In this document: positions 34,389-41,822 of the stretch, piece by piece
Numbering within the stretch: position 1 is the first letter of the stretch
How the letters are laid out: each line of letters opens with the position of its first letter
Assembly (NCBI GenBank): GCA_963819735.1
Contig: CAWFXC010000005.1
Span: 744,001 to 808,000, forward strand
Direction: 5' to 3'
DNA length: 64,000 bases
Origin: CAWFXC01 sp963819735
GTDB taxonomy: Bacteria > Actinomycetota > Acidimicrobiia > IMCC26256 > DASPTH01
The notes under the pieces: model-generated
What the model was told of the DNA's origin: nothing
Database searches by the model: none
Seen by the model: the letters and a program-made list of their open reading frames with translations, nothing else
Translations under genes and position numbers: made by a program

Positions 34389-35329
34389 ACAGCACCGCGC
34401 TCGTGCTCGGGTGCATCTCGGCGGGAGTCGCCGCCGCCGGCCTCGCCGCGTTGGTGGCGCGGCCGACCCGACGCCTCGCGCCGCGGGTCCGGCCGTACAC
34501 GGTGGTGACGCGCGCTCGAGCCGGGCACGGCGCCGACGTGCTCGCGGTGGCGAGGCCGTCATCGGAGATCTCCACCGGCACGATGGTGCGGCTGTTCGGC
34601 CCGCCTCTCCGCGCACTCGTGGATGGGCTGGGGCGATTGTTCGAACGCCGGACCGATGCGTCGCTCGAGCTGACGTTGCGCCAAGCCGGTTTCACCGACG
34701 TCGGGGCCGACGACTACCGCACCCGGGTCGCGTTGCAGGTGCTCCTGTTCGGCGCGATTGGGGCGGCTGTCGGGGCGCTGGTCGTGCACTCGGCCATCGC
34801 CGCGCTCGGTTTGATGGTGTGCGGTGTGGTCGTTGGTGCCTCGCGCGGCCGCGGCCGGCTCGACCGCGCCGTGCAGGAGCGGCGGGAACGGATCCGGCTC
34901 GAGCTCTACACCGTCAACCAGCTGCTGGCCATGCACGTGCGCACCGGTGCCGGCCCGGTCCAGGCCACGCAGCGGATCGCCGACCGGGGTTCGGGTGCGG
35001 TGGTCGAGGAGTTGCGGGCGGTCCTGCTCTCGCTGCGCGGTGGCGTCGCCGAGCCGGATGCGTTCCGCCGGGCCGCCGAGCTGACTCCCGAACCTTCGGC
35101 CGCCCGCACCTACAAGCTCTTCGCCGCCGGAGCCGAACGAGGCGTCGATCTCGCCGACGGCCTGCGCGCGTTGAGCGAAGACCTCCGCGACGCGCGGCGC
35201 GAAGAGATCCGCAAGACGGCGACGAAGCGACGCGCCGCGATGCTCGTTCCCACGATCGCGGTGCTGGCCCCGGTGATGTTGCTGTTCATCGCCGCGCCGC
35301 TGCCCTCGATCGTCTTCGGGAGCCGGTGA
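34385..35329 (+). CDS. tadC: TadC-like inner-membrane platform protein
   Basis: This 314-residue second T2SSF-type protein has an N-terminal span, two central spans (about 118-152) and a C-terminal span (about 288-312). The cytoplasmic domain is ERIRLELYTVNQLLAMHVRTGAGPVQA and following. GTG 34385 overlaps the tadB stop. It is followed by the only non-overlapping junction of the operon, a 99-bp gap before the pilin gene. Confidence 0.92.
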   Translation: MNSTALVLGCISAGVAAAGLAALVARPTRRLAPRVRPYTVVTRARAGHGADVLAVARPSSEISTGTMVRLFGPPLRALVDGLGRLFERRTDASLELTLRQAGFTDVGADDYRTRVALQVLLFGAIGAAVGALVVHSAIAALGLMVCGVVVGASRGRGRLDRAVQERRERIRLELYTVNQLLAMHVRTGAGPVQATQRIADRGSGAVVEELRAVLLSLRGGVAEPDAFRRAAELTPEPSAARTYKLFAAGAERGVDLADGLRALSEDLRDARREEIRKTATKRRAAMLVPTIAVLAPVMLLFIAAPLPSIVFGSR

Positions 35330-35335
35330 TGCACA

Positions 35336-35372
35336 CCGGTACCGGCACCGGGACCACCAGTACCCGTACCGG
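35336..35372 (+). repeat. GGTACC-rich inverted repeat between tadC and the pilin gene
   Basis: CCGGTAC (35336-35342) and GTACCGG (35366-35372) are perfect inverted repeats with a GC-rich 23-nt loop, within the 99-bp tadC-pilin gap. A hairpin here could act as an RNA processing or partial termination site that sets pilin mRNA level apart from the upstream genes (inference). Confidence 0.4.
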
Positions 35373-35428
35373 CTCACGCGATCTCGGCCGTGGCATGGGC
35401 CCGGCCCCGACAATGAGGAGAGTTGACG

Positions 35429-35620
35429 ATGACGAGGTTCTCGCTACGACTCGTTGCGAGCTGGATCCGGGCCCGTCTCGGGTCCGAGGAGGGTATGACC
35501 ACGGCCGAGCTCCTCGGCAACGCGGCATTGGGCATCGCCGCACTCGTCGCGATCTGGGCCGTCATGCAGACCCTCGGGCTCGACGTCGTGAACTGGATCC
35601 GCGGGCAACTGCTCGTGTGA
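35429..35620 (+). CDS. Short Flp-type pilin-like protein
   Basis: This 63-residue protein has a basic N-terminus, then SEEG followed by MTTAELLGNAALGIAALVAIW. That resembles the class IV prepilin site, with cleavage after Gly and Glu at position +5 of the mature protein, then one hydrophobic helix. It is the size of Flp major pilins. GAGGAG (35415-35420) lies 8 nt before ATG 35429; a TTG at 35423 is too close to it. It is the likely major subunit of this pilus. Its stop overlaps the next start (GTGTGA). Confidence 0.85.
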   Translation: MTRFSLRLVASWIRARLGSEEGMTTAELLGNAALGIAALVAIWAVMQTLGLDVVNWIRGQLLV

Positions 35621-35997
35621 GCGGGCACCGTCGCGAGGCGGGTATGACCACGATCCAGTACGTCGCCGCGACCGCGATGTCGCTGGTGGTGTTCGTCGGG
35701 ATGGCCAACTTCATCGTCGACCTCTACGCGCGTGGCGTCGTGCGGTCGGCGCTCGACGAAGGTGCGCGCGCCGGCGCGCCGGTCGACGTATCGCCGACCG
35801 AGTGCGAGCAGCGGGCCCGTGACGTACTCGGCACCCTGCTCGGAGGGGCGATGGGCCGGTCGGTCCACGTGTCGTGCCGCGAGGTGGGCGGGGCGATGCA
35901 CGCGCACGCGGTGGTGTCGTTCGGCGGGTGGCTGCCCGCGGTGCCGACCTGGTCTTTCGTGCTCGACGCGTCGGCCACCAAGGAGCGGGAGCCGTGA
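35617..35997 (+). CDS. TadE-like minor pilin
   Basis: This 126-residue protein has an N-terminal EAG followed by MTTIQYVAATAMSLVVFVGMANFIVDLYARG, nearly the same prepilin-like layout as the upstream pilin but with Gln instead of Glu at +5. A membrane helix is followed by an extracellular part with Cys68 and Cys88 that could form a disulfide. GTG 35617 overlaps the pilin stop. TadE-like minor pilins are thought to initiate or cap the pilus. Confidence 0.75.
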   Translation: MSGHRREAGMTTIQYVAATAMSLVVFVGMANFIVDLYARGVVRSALDEGARAGAPVDVSPTECEQRARDVLGTLLGGAMGRSVHVSCREVGGAMHAHAVVSFGGWLPAVPTWSFVLDASATKEREP

Positions 35998-36434
35998 GCG
36001 TGCGTAGACCAAGACGCGGCACAGATGCCGAGGCAGGATTCGTGGCGACCGAGCTGGTCCTCGGGCTCGGGCTGCTGGTACTTCCCGTCGCGCTGCTCGT
36101 CCTGACCCTGCCCGGATGGTCCGAACGGCAGACCACCGCGAGGGTCATCGCGCGTGAGGCCGCTCGCACCGTGGCGCGCGACGGGCGCTGTGAACCGGAG
36201 GTTGCCGTCGGTCTCGCGCGGACCATGGCCGGCAACCTCGGCCTCACTCTGAACGACGTAGCCGTCGACGTGCAGTGCGCGCCCGGCGCGGACCTCGTCC
36301 CGGGAAGCGAGCTCGAAGTCGACGTCACCGTCCGGATGCCCGCGGTCCACGTCCCCGGCGTCGGCAACGTGGGGGAGTGGACCTGGACGGCGCGCCATCG
36401 CGAACCCGTCGATCGTTATGCGAGCGCGCCGTGA
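35994..36434 (+). CDS. TadE-like pseudopilin
   Basis: This 146-residue protein has the sequence AEAGFVATELVLGLGLLVLPVALLVLTLPGW. Gly is followed by a mature start with Glu at +5 (FVATE), then one hydrophobic helix and a soluble domain with two cysteines (GRCEP, VQCAPG). This fits the TadE/TadF minor-pilin layout. GTG 35994 overlaps the previous stop by 4 nt. Confidence 0.78.
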   Translation: MSVRRPRRGTDAEAGFVATELVLGLGLLVLPVALLVLTLPGWSERQTTARVIAREAARTVARDGRCEPEVAVGLARTMAGNLGLTLNDVAVDVQCAPGADLVPGSELEVDVTVRMPAVHVPGVGNVGEWTWTARHREPVDRYASAP

Positions 36435-36862
36435 GCGGACACACGCGGCCTCGCGGCGGCGAGCGGGGGACGGTGACGCTGTGGCTGCTCGGCCTGTGTC
36501 TCATGCTCTTCGCGCTCGGGGGAATCAGCCTCGACCTGTGGCGTTCGTTCTCGGAGCGGCGTGCGCTGGCGGCCACCGCCGACGCCGCGGCCCTCGCGGG
36601 CGCGTCGGCGATCGACGAGGCCCGTTACCGCGAGACGGGAGTCGTCGCGCTCCTGCCGACGGAGGCCGAGGCCCGGGCCCGCGCCGGCATCGCCGCCCAG
36701 CTCGACCGCGCCGCGCTCCGCACCGTCGACGTGCACGCCGACGCGGAAGCCGTCACCGTCGTCGTGCACGGTGAGGTGGGGTTCACACTCCTCGGCATCC
36801 TGCACCAGGGAGCGTTCGAGGTGAAGGTCACCGCGACCGCGACTCCACGCCGGTCCGGATGA
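36431..36862 (+). CDS. TadG-like (Flp pilus assembly TadE/G-like) protein
   Basis: This 143-residue protein has the PF13400-like N-terminus GERGTVTLWLLGLCLMLFALGGISLDLWRSFSERRALAATADAAALAGASAID, the signature of TadG N-terminal regions, with a single membrane anchor. It is short because it lacks the von Willebrand-type domain that full TadG proteins carry. GTG 36431 overlaps the preceding stop. Confidence 0.85.
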   Translation: MSGHTRPRGGERGTVTLWLLGLCLMLFALGGISLDLWRSFSERRALAATADAAALAGASAIDEARYRETGVVALLPTEAEARARAGIAAQLDRAALRTVDVHADAEAVTVVVHGEVGFTLLGILHQGAFEVKVTATATPRRSG

Positions 36863-37821
36863 CGACCCGTCGGTGGCTCGTCGCCGCACTCGTCGGGCCG
36901 CTCGCGCTGATCGCCACGTCGTCGACGGTGGCCGCGCAGACGAGCGGCGGCGGCGAGCTCGGTCACGATTCGGTGCGCGCGACCGCGCGCGACCTCGGTG
37001 CCGGACGATTCCCGGGCGCGGGCCTCCCGAGCTCGCCGCCGTCCGTGGTATCGCCGTACGAGTGGAGCCGCGACGCCACCGGCGCGACCTGCGCGGTGCT
37101 CCCCGGCCCGGTACCGCCTGAGCTCGTGGATGCGGTCACTCCGCTCCCGGGCATCCTCGACTTCCAGGGCCTGCCGATCATCCTCGGCTCCCTGGTGGGC
37201 GCAGCGCCCGGCGCCCTGCGCGTCGAACGCGGCACCGTCCTTCCTCCGGGCTCGAGCCCGGGGGGCGAGTTCGTGATCGACGTCGCGACACCGCGTAGCA
37301 GCACGCACCTGCTGGTGGTCCCGCGTTGCGCGCGACCGGGAGAACCGCTCCCACCGGAGCCGCCCACCGCCGCCGACATCTGGGAACGGACGCCGCTGCC
37401 TCGCGCCACCGTGCACGCGAGCCCGCCGGGGACCAGGGCGTGGCCGGGGATCGTGCACCTCGAGACCCGGTTCTGGGGGGCCGCACCGGGCGATGCGCAG
37501 GCCCAGGTGACGCTCGACGGCTACGCCGTCAGCGTCGTCGCCCATCCCATCGCGTACGCGTGGGAGTTCGGTGACGGCACCACCACCGTGTTGCCGGCCG
37601 CGGCATCCGCCGCGACGCCGACGCGGGCAGAGTACCGACGCCGCGGTGACTACGACGTCGTGCTGTACACGGTGTGGGCCGGGCTCGCGCACACGTCGGC
37701 GCCGGCGTGGGGGCTCGACTTCGGTGACCAGGACCTCGGTACCGTCACCATCGCCGAGACCGTCACCTATCACACCGCCGAGATCCGCTCGCTCCTGAGA
37801 TCGCGGGCGGCCGGCAAGTAG
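36859..37821 (+). CDS. Secreted PKD-domain protein at the end of the tad operon
   Basis: This 320-residue protein has a signal peptide (MTTRRWLVAALVGPLALIATSSTVAAQ, cleavage near 26) and no further membrane span. The middle is Pro-rich and low in recognisable motifs, with Cys78 and Cys157. The C-terminal part is PKD-like, with WEFGDG at 235-240 and GDYDV at 263-267. PKD folds often mediate binding outside the cell. Its ATG overlaps the tadG-like stop, so it is made with the pilus and may be a pilus-associated adhesin or scaffold (inference). Confidence 0.8.
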   Translation: MTTRRWLVAALVGPLALIATSSTVAAQTSGGGELGHDSVRATARDLGAGRFPGAGLPSSPPSVVSPYEWSRDATGATCAVLPGPVPPELVDAVTPLPGILDFQGLPIILGSLVGAAPGALRVERGTVLPPGSSPGGEFVIDVATPRSSTHLLVVPRCARPGEPLPPEPPTAADIWERTPLPRATVHASPPGTRAWPGIVHLETRFWGAAPGDAQAQVTLDGYAVSVVAHPIAYAWEFGDGTTTVLPAAASAATPTRAEYRRRGDYDVVLYTVWAGLAHTSAPAWGLDFGDQDLGTVTIAETVTYHTAEIRSLLRSRAAGK

Positions 37822-37848
37822 CGCCGCGAGCCGTGCGCCGTGCGGCGC
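37821..37848. terminator. Hairpin between the convergent tad operon and binding-protein gene
   Basis: GCGCCGC (37821-37827) and GCGGCGC (37842-37848) form a perfect 7-bp inverted repeat with a 14-nt GC-rich loop, followed by GCTTTC. It lies exactly between the stops at 37821 and 37860, so it could end transcription from both sides, though the T-tract is short. Confidence 0.45.
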
Positions 37849-37859
37849 GCTTTCACGGT

Positions 37860-39182
37860 CTACGGAGTGGTCAGGTCGGCCTGGAACGTGTAGCGGTTCG
37901 ACGGGGTGCAGTCGAACGTGCCCGACTTCGTGGGGTACACGCGCTTGAAGTTGGGGTTGTTCCACTGCTCGAGCACGAAGCAGCTCGACGGAATCTTCCC
38001 GCCGATGTTCACGGTGCCCACCATGCCGTCGGCATTGAAGCTGGTCAGGTTCTTCAGCGCGGTGAGCAGCGACGTGCGCGTGAGGCCGGTGGAGCTCTTC
38101 GCGGCCGTGTCGGCCGCCTGGCGGAACGCGAGCACCGCTTCGAAGCCGTACACCGCGAACGCCGTGAGGTTGCCCTTGCCCACGTACTTCACGAAGTTGC
38201 CGAGCATCTTGTTCGACTTCGACTCCGCGAACGGCAGGAAGCCGATGTCGGTGTACTCACCGTCCATGGTGGCGCCGGCCGCCGCCATCTGCTGCTGGTC
38301 GTAACACGCGCTGGTGCACTCCCAGACGATCTTGGGATCGGTGAGACCCTGCACCGCCGCTTCCTGGCGCACGAGAATCGCACCCGGCGCGGCCAGGCCG
38401 TTGTTGGAGTAGTTCGAACCGTCCTGCTTCATCTTGTTGATGATCGACGTGTACGCAGTCTGCGTATCGCGGTTCGAAAGCAGCGGCGTGTCGGTCACGT
38501 CGATGCCGGCGTGCTCGGCGGCTTTGATCAGCACGTCGGTGGAGCGCGTCGCGTCGGCGGAGTCGCTGGTGCGGATGAAGGGCCCGCTCAGCTTCGTGTT
38601 CTTCTTCGCCAGGTACTTGAACGGTCCCTGGTTGCCCCGGTACGTCTGCGGATTCTGGGCGACCGTCGAACAGTCGATCATCGACGGCGTCACCGGGAAC
38701 GACACCGACGCGCACGCTTCGGGCGTGCCGAGCACGATGGCGCCGAGGTCGGGCAGACCGGTCGCGGCCCCCGCCTGATCCTTGCAGCCGGTGAGATCCG
38801 TGAGCCCGCTGAACAACGCGGTCGCGGTGCCCACCATCGCGAGGTCCTGCGTGCACGCGGTGATGATCGCGTTGCGCGTCGTATTCGGGTTGAGCTGCGA
38901 GTCGATGAAGTTCACGTTGAGCTTGCGCCCCGCGACACCACCGGTGGCGTTCACGTACTTGTCGGCGGCCTGCGCGCCGTCGACCACGCCCTTGAACACG
39001 CCGGGCGCGATCGAGTTGTTGACGTCGGCAACCACCGCGACGTTGATTGCCGTCGAGGTCACTCCGATCTCGGTGGCCCCGGACGTCGCTCGGCTCACGT
39101 CGGCACCGGCGGGAATCACCCCTACGGTCGCCAGTGCGACGACGGCGACGAGCGCGAGCGAGAGCCGGCGAACGGTGCGCAC
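37860..39182 (-). CDS. Branched-chain amino-acid-type ABC transporter substrate-binding protein
   Basis: This 440-residue periplasmic-binding-protein-1 type protein (Peripla_BP_6) has a signal peptide at 1-26 (…VALATVGVIPAGA) and then ITST-like, VNATGGVAGRKLNVNFIDSQLNP and VYGFEAVLAFRQAADTA segments typical of LivJ-like proteins. It would capture amino acids or small amides outside the cell. The permease and ATPase genes are not next to it, so it is an orphan here. GTG 39182 has AAGGGGG upstream. An inverted repeat lies in its leader. Confidence 0.88.
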   Translation of the reverse strand: MRTVRRLSLALVAVVALATVGVIPAGADVSRATSGATEIGVTSTAINVAVVADVNNSIAPGVFKGVVDGAQAADKYVNATGGVAGRKLNVNFIDSQLNPNTTRNAIITACTQDLAMVGTATALFSGLTDLTGCKDQAGAATGLPDLGAIVLGTPEACASVSFPVTPSMIDCSTVAQNPQTYRGNQGPFKYLAKKNTKLSGPFIRTSDSADATRSTDVLIKAAEHAGIDVTDTPLLSNRDTQTAYTSIINKMKQDGSNYSNNGLAAPGAILVRQEAAVQGLTDPKIVWECTSACYDQQQMAAAGATMDGEYTDIGFLPFAESKSNKMLGNFVKYVGKGNLTAFAVYGFEAVLAFRQAADTAAKSSTGLTRTSLLTALKNLTSFNADGMVGTVNIGGKIPSSCFVLEQWNNPNFKRVYPTKSGTFDCTPSNRYTFQADLTTP

Positions 39183-39200
39183 AATTTCCCCCTTGGTGAG

Positions 39201-39221
39201 TGTCGGAACCAAAATCCGACA
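39201..39221 (-). promoter_or_regulatory. Inverted repeat in the leader of the binding-protein gene
   Basis: TGTCGGA (39201-39207) and TCCGACA (39215-39221) are perfect 7-bp inverted repeats with a 7-nt A-rich spacer. The site lies 18 bp upstream of the GTG at 39182. It may be a repressor operator or an mRNA hairpin over the leader; the sequence does not decide which. Confidence 0.5.
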
Positions 39222-39374
39222 GACATCACGGGGAGCAACATGCCACGATCCGGCGCCTTGGTGCACGCGGGACCGGTTTGCCCCGGTCCATCGGCCCTCC
39301 GGTGATCGCGGGCGGTCGGCAGGTAGCGTCTCCCAATCGGGTTCCGGTCTCGGGTGTGGGTGGTGGAGGCGGCG

Positions 39375-39836
39375 ATGTTCAAGGCGATCGTGGTGGGGAC
39401 CGACGGGTCATCGAGTGCATCGAAGGCCGTGCTGGCCGCTGCCGCGCTGGCCGCGACCCAACCCGGGGCGGTGCTCCACATCGTGACGGTGCAGAAGCCC
39501 TTGTCGTCGACGGCGATCGCCGCGGGCGACATGGCGTCGGCGGCGCCCCAGGCATTGACCCACGACTGGGACAGCGAGATCCGAACCGAGCTCGAGAGCA
39601 CCCTCTCCCGGGCCGCCGAGGCCGCGGGGCGCGAGGGCGACACCGCGATCGAGACCCACGCCCGGTTCGGCAGCCCCGCCGACGTGATCTGCGACATGGC
39701 GGCCCACCTCCAGGCAGATCTCATCGTCGTCGGCAACAAGGGGATGCACGGAGGGCGACGGCTGCTCGGCAGCGTGCCCAACACGGTGTCGCACAAGGCA
39801 CCCTGCAGCGTGCTCATCGTCGACACCATCGACTGA
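39375..39836 (+). CDS. Universal stress protein (UspA family)
   Basis: This 153-residue single-domain USP has the ATP-binding motif G-x2-G-x9-GS as GNKGMHGGRRLLGS (120-133), so it is in the ATP-binding group. The N-terminus MFKAIVVGTDGSSSASKAV is typical. GGAGG (39364-39368) precedes ATG 39375. It is the first gene of a run of plus-strand genes leading into the glycan region and lies 24 bp before a GT39-like gene. Confidence 0.93.
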   Translation: MFKAIVVGTDGSSSASKAVLAAAALAATQPGAVLHIVTVQKPLSSTAIAAGDMASAAPQALTHDWDSEIRTELESTLSRAAEAAGREGDTAIETHARFGSPADVICDMAAHLQADLIVVGNKGMHGGRRLLGSVPNTVSHKAPCSVLIVDTID

Positions 39837-39860
39837 CGGGTCGCTGATCCGCATCGCGGC

Positions 39861-41228
39861 ATGACGACCACCGAGCAGGCCGGAGTCGCGGCGCCCACCG
39901 TCAACGACCGGCGACGCTTCTGGCGCGCGCTGCTGCTCATCGTGCTCGCGGCCCTCGCGTTGCGTGTGGGTTACGTGATGCTCGCGAAACGCAACGAGCC
40001 GGTGCTGGGCGATCAGATCTATTACAACGCGCAGGCGAACACGCTGGCGCGCGGCCACGGCTTCACCGACTTCCGCGACGGCTCACAAACGGCCGAGCAT
40101 CCGCCGCTCACCGCGCTCGCGCTCACGCCCACGTCGTGGGTGATGGAGCAGTTCGATCCCGGCGGCAGCCATCTCCTCGCCCAGCGCCTCACGATGACGG
40201 TGTTCGGCGCGGGCGTGGTGCTGCTCATCGGCCTGATCGGGCGCGCGGTGGCCGGGGATCGGGCGGGCCTGGTGGCGGCGGTGATCGCCGCGGTGTACCC
40301 CAACCTCTGGGTCAACGACGGGTTGGTGATGAGTGAGACGCTGGCCACGCTGGCGGTCGCCCTCGCCATCCTTCTCACGTACCGGTTCATCCGTCGACCG
40401 CGCGCGGCGACCGCAGCGTGGGTCGGCGTCGCGTGCGGCTTCGCCATGCTCGCCCGCGCCGAACTCGGGTTGCTGCTGCCGCTCATGGTGCTGCCCGTCG
40501 TCCTCCTGCTGCGGGTGCTGTCGTTCAAGCGCCAGATCGTGATGTTCCTGGTGGCGTGCATCGCGTCGGCGGCGGTGGTGAGCCCCTGGTTGATCGCCAA
40601 CCTCACCCGCTTCGACGAGCCGGTGCTGTTCTCGACCAACGACGGCCTCACGGTGTGCGGGGCCAACCTGCACCGCACGTACTACGGCCAGGGCACCGGG
40701 TTGTGGGCGCTCGACTGCGCAGGTTTCCCGGTGCCGAAGGGCGACCGCTCGGTGGTGTCGAACGCGTTGCGCCGCGACGGCCTCCACTTCATCCGCACGC
40801 ATCTCGGCCGGCTGCCGGTGGTCGTCGCGGTGCGGGTGGCGCGGGTCTGGAGCCTGTACGCCCCGGGGATGATGGCGAGCTACAACCAGAACGAGGGCCG
40901 CGACATCGGCGTGTCGTGGGCCGGCTTCTTCGCGTTCTGGGTGCTCGTGCCGTGCGCGGTGGTGGGCGGGGTGATGCTGCGACGGCGGCGGGTGCCGATT
41001 ACGCCGCTGATGGCCCAGTTCGTGATCGTGACCGTGACCGCGGCGGCGATCTACGGGATCGTGCGCTTCCGGGTTCCGGCGGAGGTGAGCCTGGTGGTGT
41101 TGGCGGCGGTGGCGGTCGATGGCTGGTGGTCAGGCCGCGCCCACGCCCGGGGTGAGGGTGGAGGTGCGGGCGCGCGTGAAGCCGACACCCCGGCCGGCGC
41201 GCCCGAACCCGACGCGGTGGGCGTGTAG
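39861..41228 (+). CDS. GT39-like (PMT/ArnT) polytopic glycosyltransferase, paralogue 1
   Basis: This 455-residue GT-C membrane protein has about ten spans. The first outer loop carries LGDQIYYNAQANTLARGHGF (residues 49-68), with the acidic residue expected to act in catalysis, followed by EHPPLTALALTP. LWVNDGLVMSETLATLAVA and HFIRTHLGRLPVVVAVRVARVWSLYAPG are shared with two paralogues at 61813 and 63198. Such enzymes move sugars from polyprenyl-phosphate donors to lipids, proteins or glycans on the outer face of the membrane. The acidic Gly-rich tail is cytoplasmic. The next gene starts 3 bp later. Confidence 0.87.
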   Translation: MTTTEQAGVAAPTVNDRRRFWRALLLIVLAALALRVGYVMLAKRNEPVLGDQIYYNAQANTLARGHGFTDFRDGSQTAEHPPLTALALTPTSWVMEQFDPGGSHLLAQRLTMTVFGAGVVLLIGLIGRAVAGDRAGLVAAVIAAVYPNLWVNDGLVMSETLATLAVALAILLTYRFIRRPRAATAAWVGVACGFAMLARAELGLLLPLMVLPVVLLLRVLSFKRQIVMFLVACIASAAVVSPWLIANLTRFDEPVLFSTNDGLTVCGANLHRTYYGQGTGLWALDCAGFPVPKGDRSVVSNALRRDGLHFIRTHLGRLPVVVAVRVARVWSLYAPGMMASYNQNEGRDIGVSWAGFFAFWVLVPCAVVGGVMLRRRRVPITPLMAQFVIVTVTAAAIYGIVRFRVPAEVSLVVLAAVAVDGWWSGRAHARGEGGGAGAREADTPAGAPEPDAVGV

Positions 41229-41231
41229 CCG

Positions 41232-41744
41232 GTGAGCGCGTCGCCGTGGGTCGAGCGCTTCGCCGCGCGCGCACCGGCCGGCGGCACCGTGCTCGACGTC
41301 GCCTGTGGCGGTGGACGGCACACGCGTTTCTTCCTCGCCCAGGGCCACACGGTCGTCGCCGTCGATCGCGACCTCTCGCGCGTCACCGACCTCGCCCACG
41401 ATGCGCGGGTGGAGCTGATCGACGCCGAACTCGAGACCGGCGCACCATTTCCCCTACGCGGCCGCACCTTCGCCGCGGTCGTCGTGACGAACTACCTCTG
41501 GCGGCCACTGCTCGGCGATCTCGTCGCCGCAGTGGAGCCCGGCGGCGCGTTCATCTACGAGACGTTCGCGGTGGGCAACGAGCGCTTCGGGCGCCCGAGC
41601 AATCCCGACTATCTGCTCCGCCCCGGCGAGTTGCTCGACGCGGTGCGGGGCGAGTTGCGCGTCATCGCCTACGAGGACGTGATCATCGGCGCGCCCCGGG
41701 TGGCCGCGGTGCAACGGATCGCCGCGGTGCGCGGCACGACGTGA
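41232..41744 (+). CDS. Class I SAM-dependent methyltransferase
   Basis: This 170-residue protein has motif I as VLDVACGGGRHT (20-31), an acidic end of strand 2 (VAVDRD) and the GGAFIYETF strand. The protein is short, so the substrate cap is minimal. GTG 41232 lies 3 bp after the GT39 stop and the two are probably cotranslated. Substrate unknown; a sugar or small metabolite is possible from context. Confidence 0.85.
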   Translation: MSASPWVERFAARAPAGGTVLDVACGGGRHTRFFLAQGHTVVAVDRDLSRVTDLAHDARVELIDAELETGAPFPLRGRTFAAVVVTNYLWRPLLGDLVAAVEPGGAFIYETFAVGNERFGRPSNPDYLLRPGELLDAVRGELRVIAYEDVIIGAPRVAAVQRIAAVRGTT

Positions 41745-41822
41745 TCACGCAGGGTGACGCGGTCGGCGGTGGTGGTCCACCGACCACTTTTCGCGCGCAC
41801 CGCGGTGTTAGCTTTCGGCGCC

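Noticed and set aside
35329..35616. Possible extra tad gene starting with ATG at the tadC stop (Thr-Gly repeat peptide)
   Set aside because: The frame is open into the TadE-like gene but overlaps the convincing pilin gene in another frame and loses any pattern after the first 20 residues.
41745..41822. N-terminal extension of the GT39-like protein from GTG 41754
   Set aside because: The added residues contain no signal or motif, and a -10-like box lies between this codon and ATG 41823.
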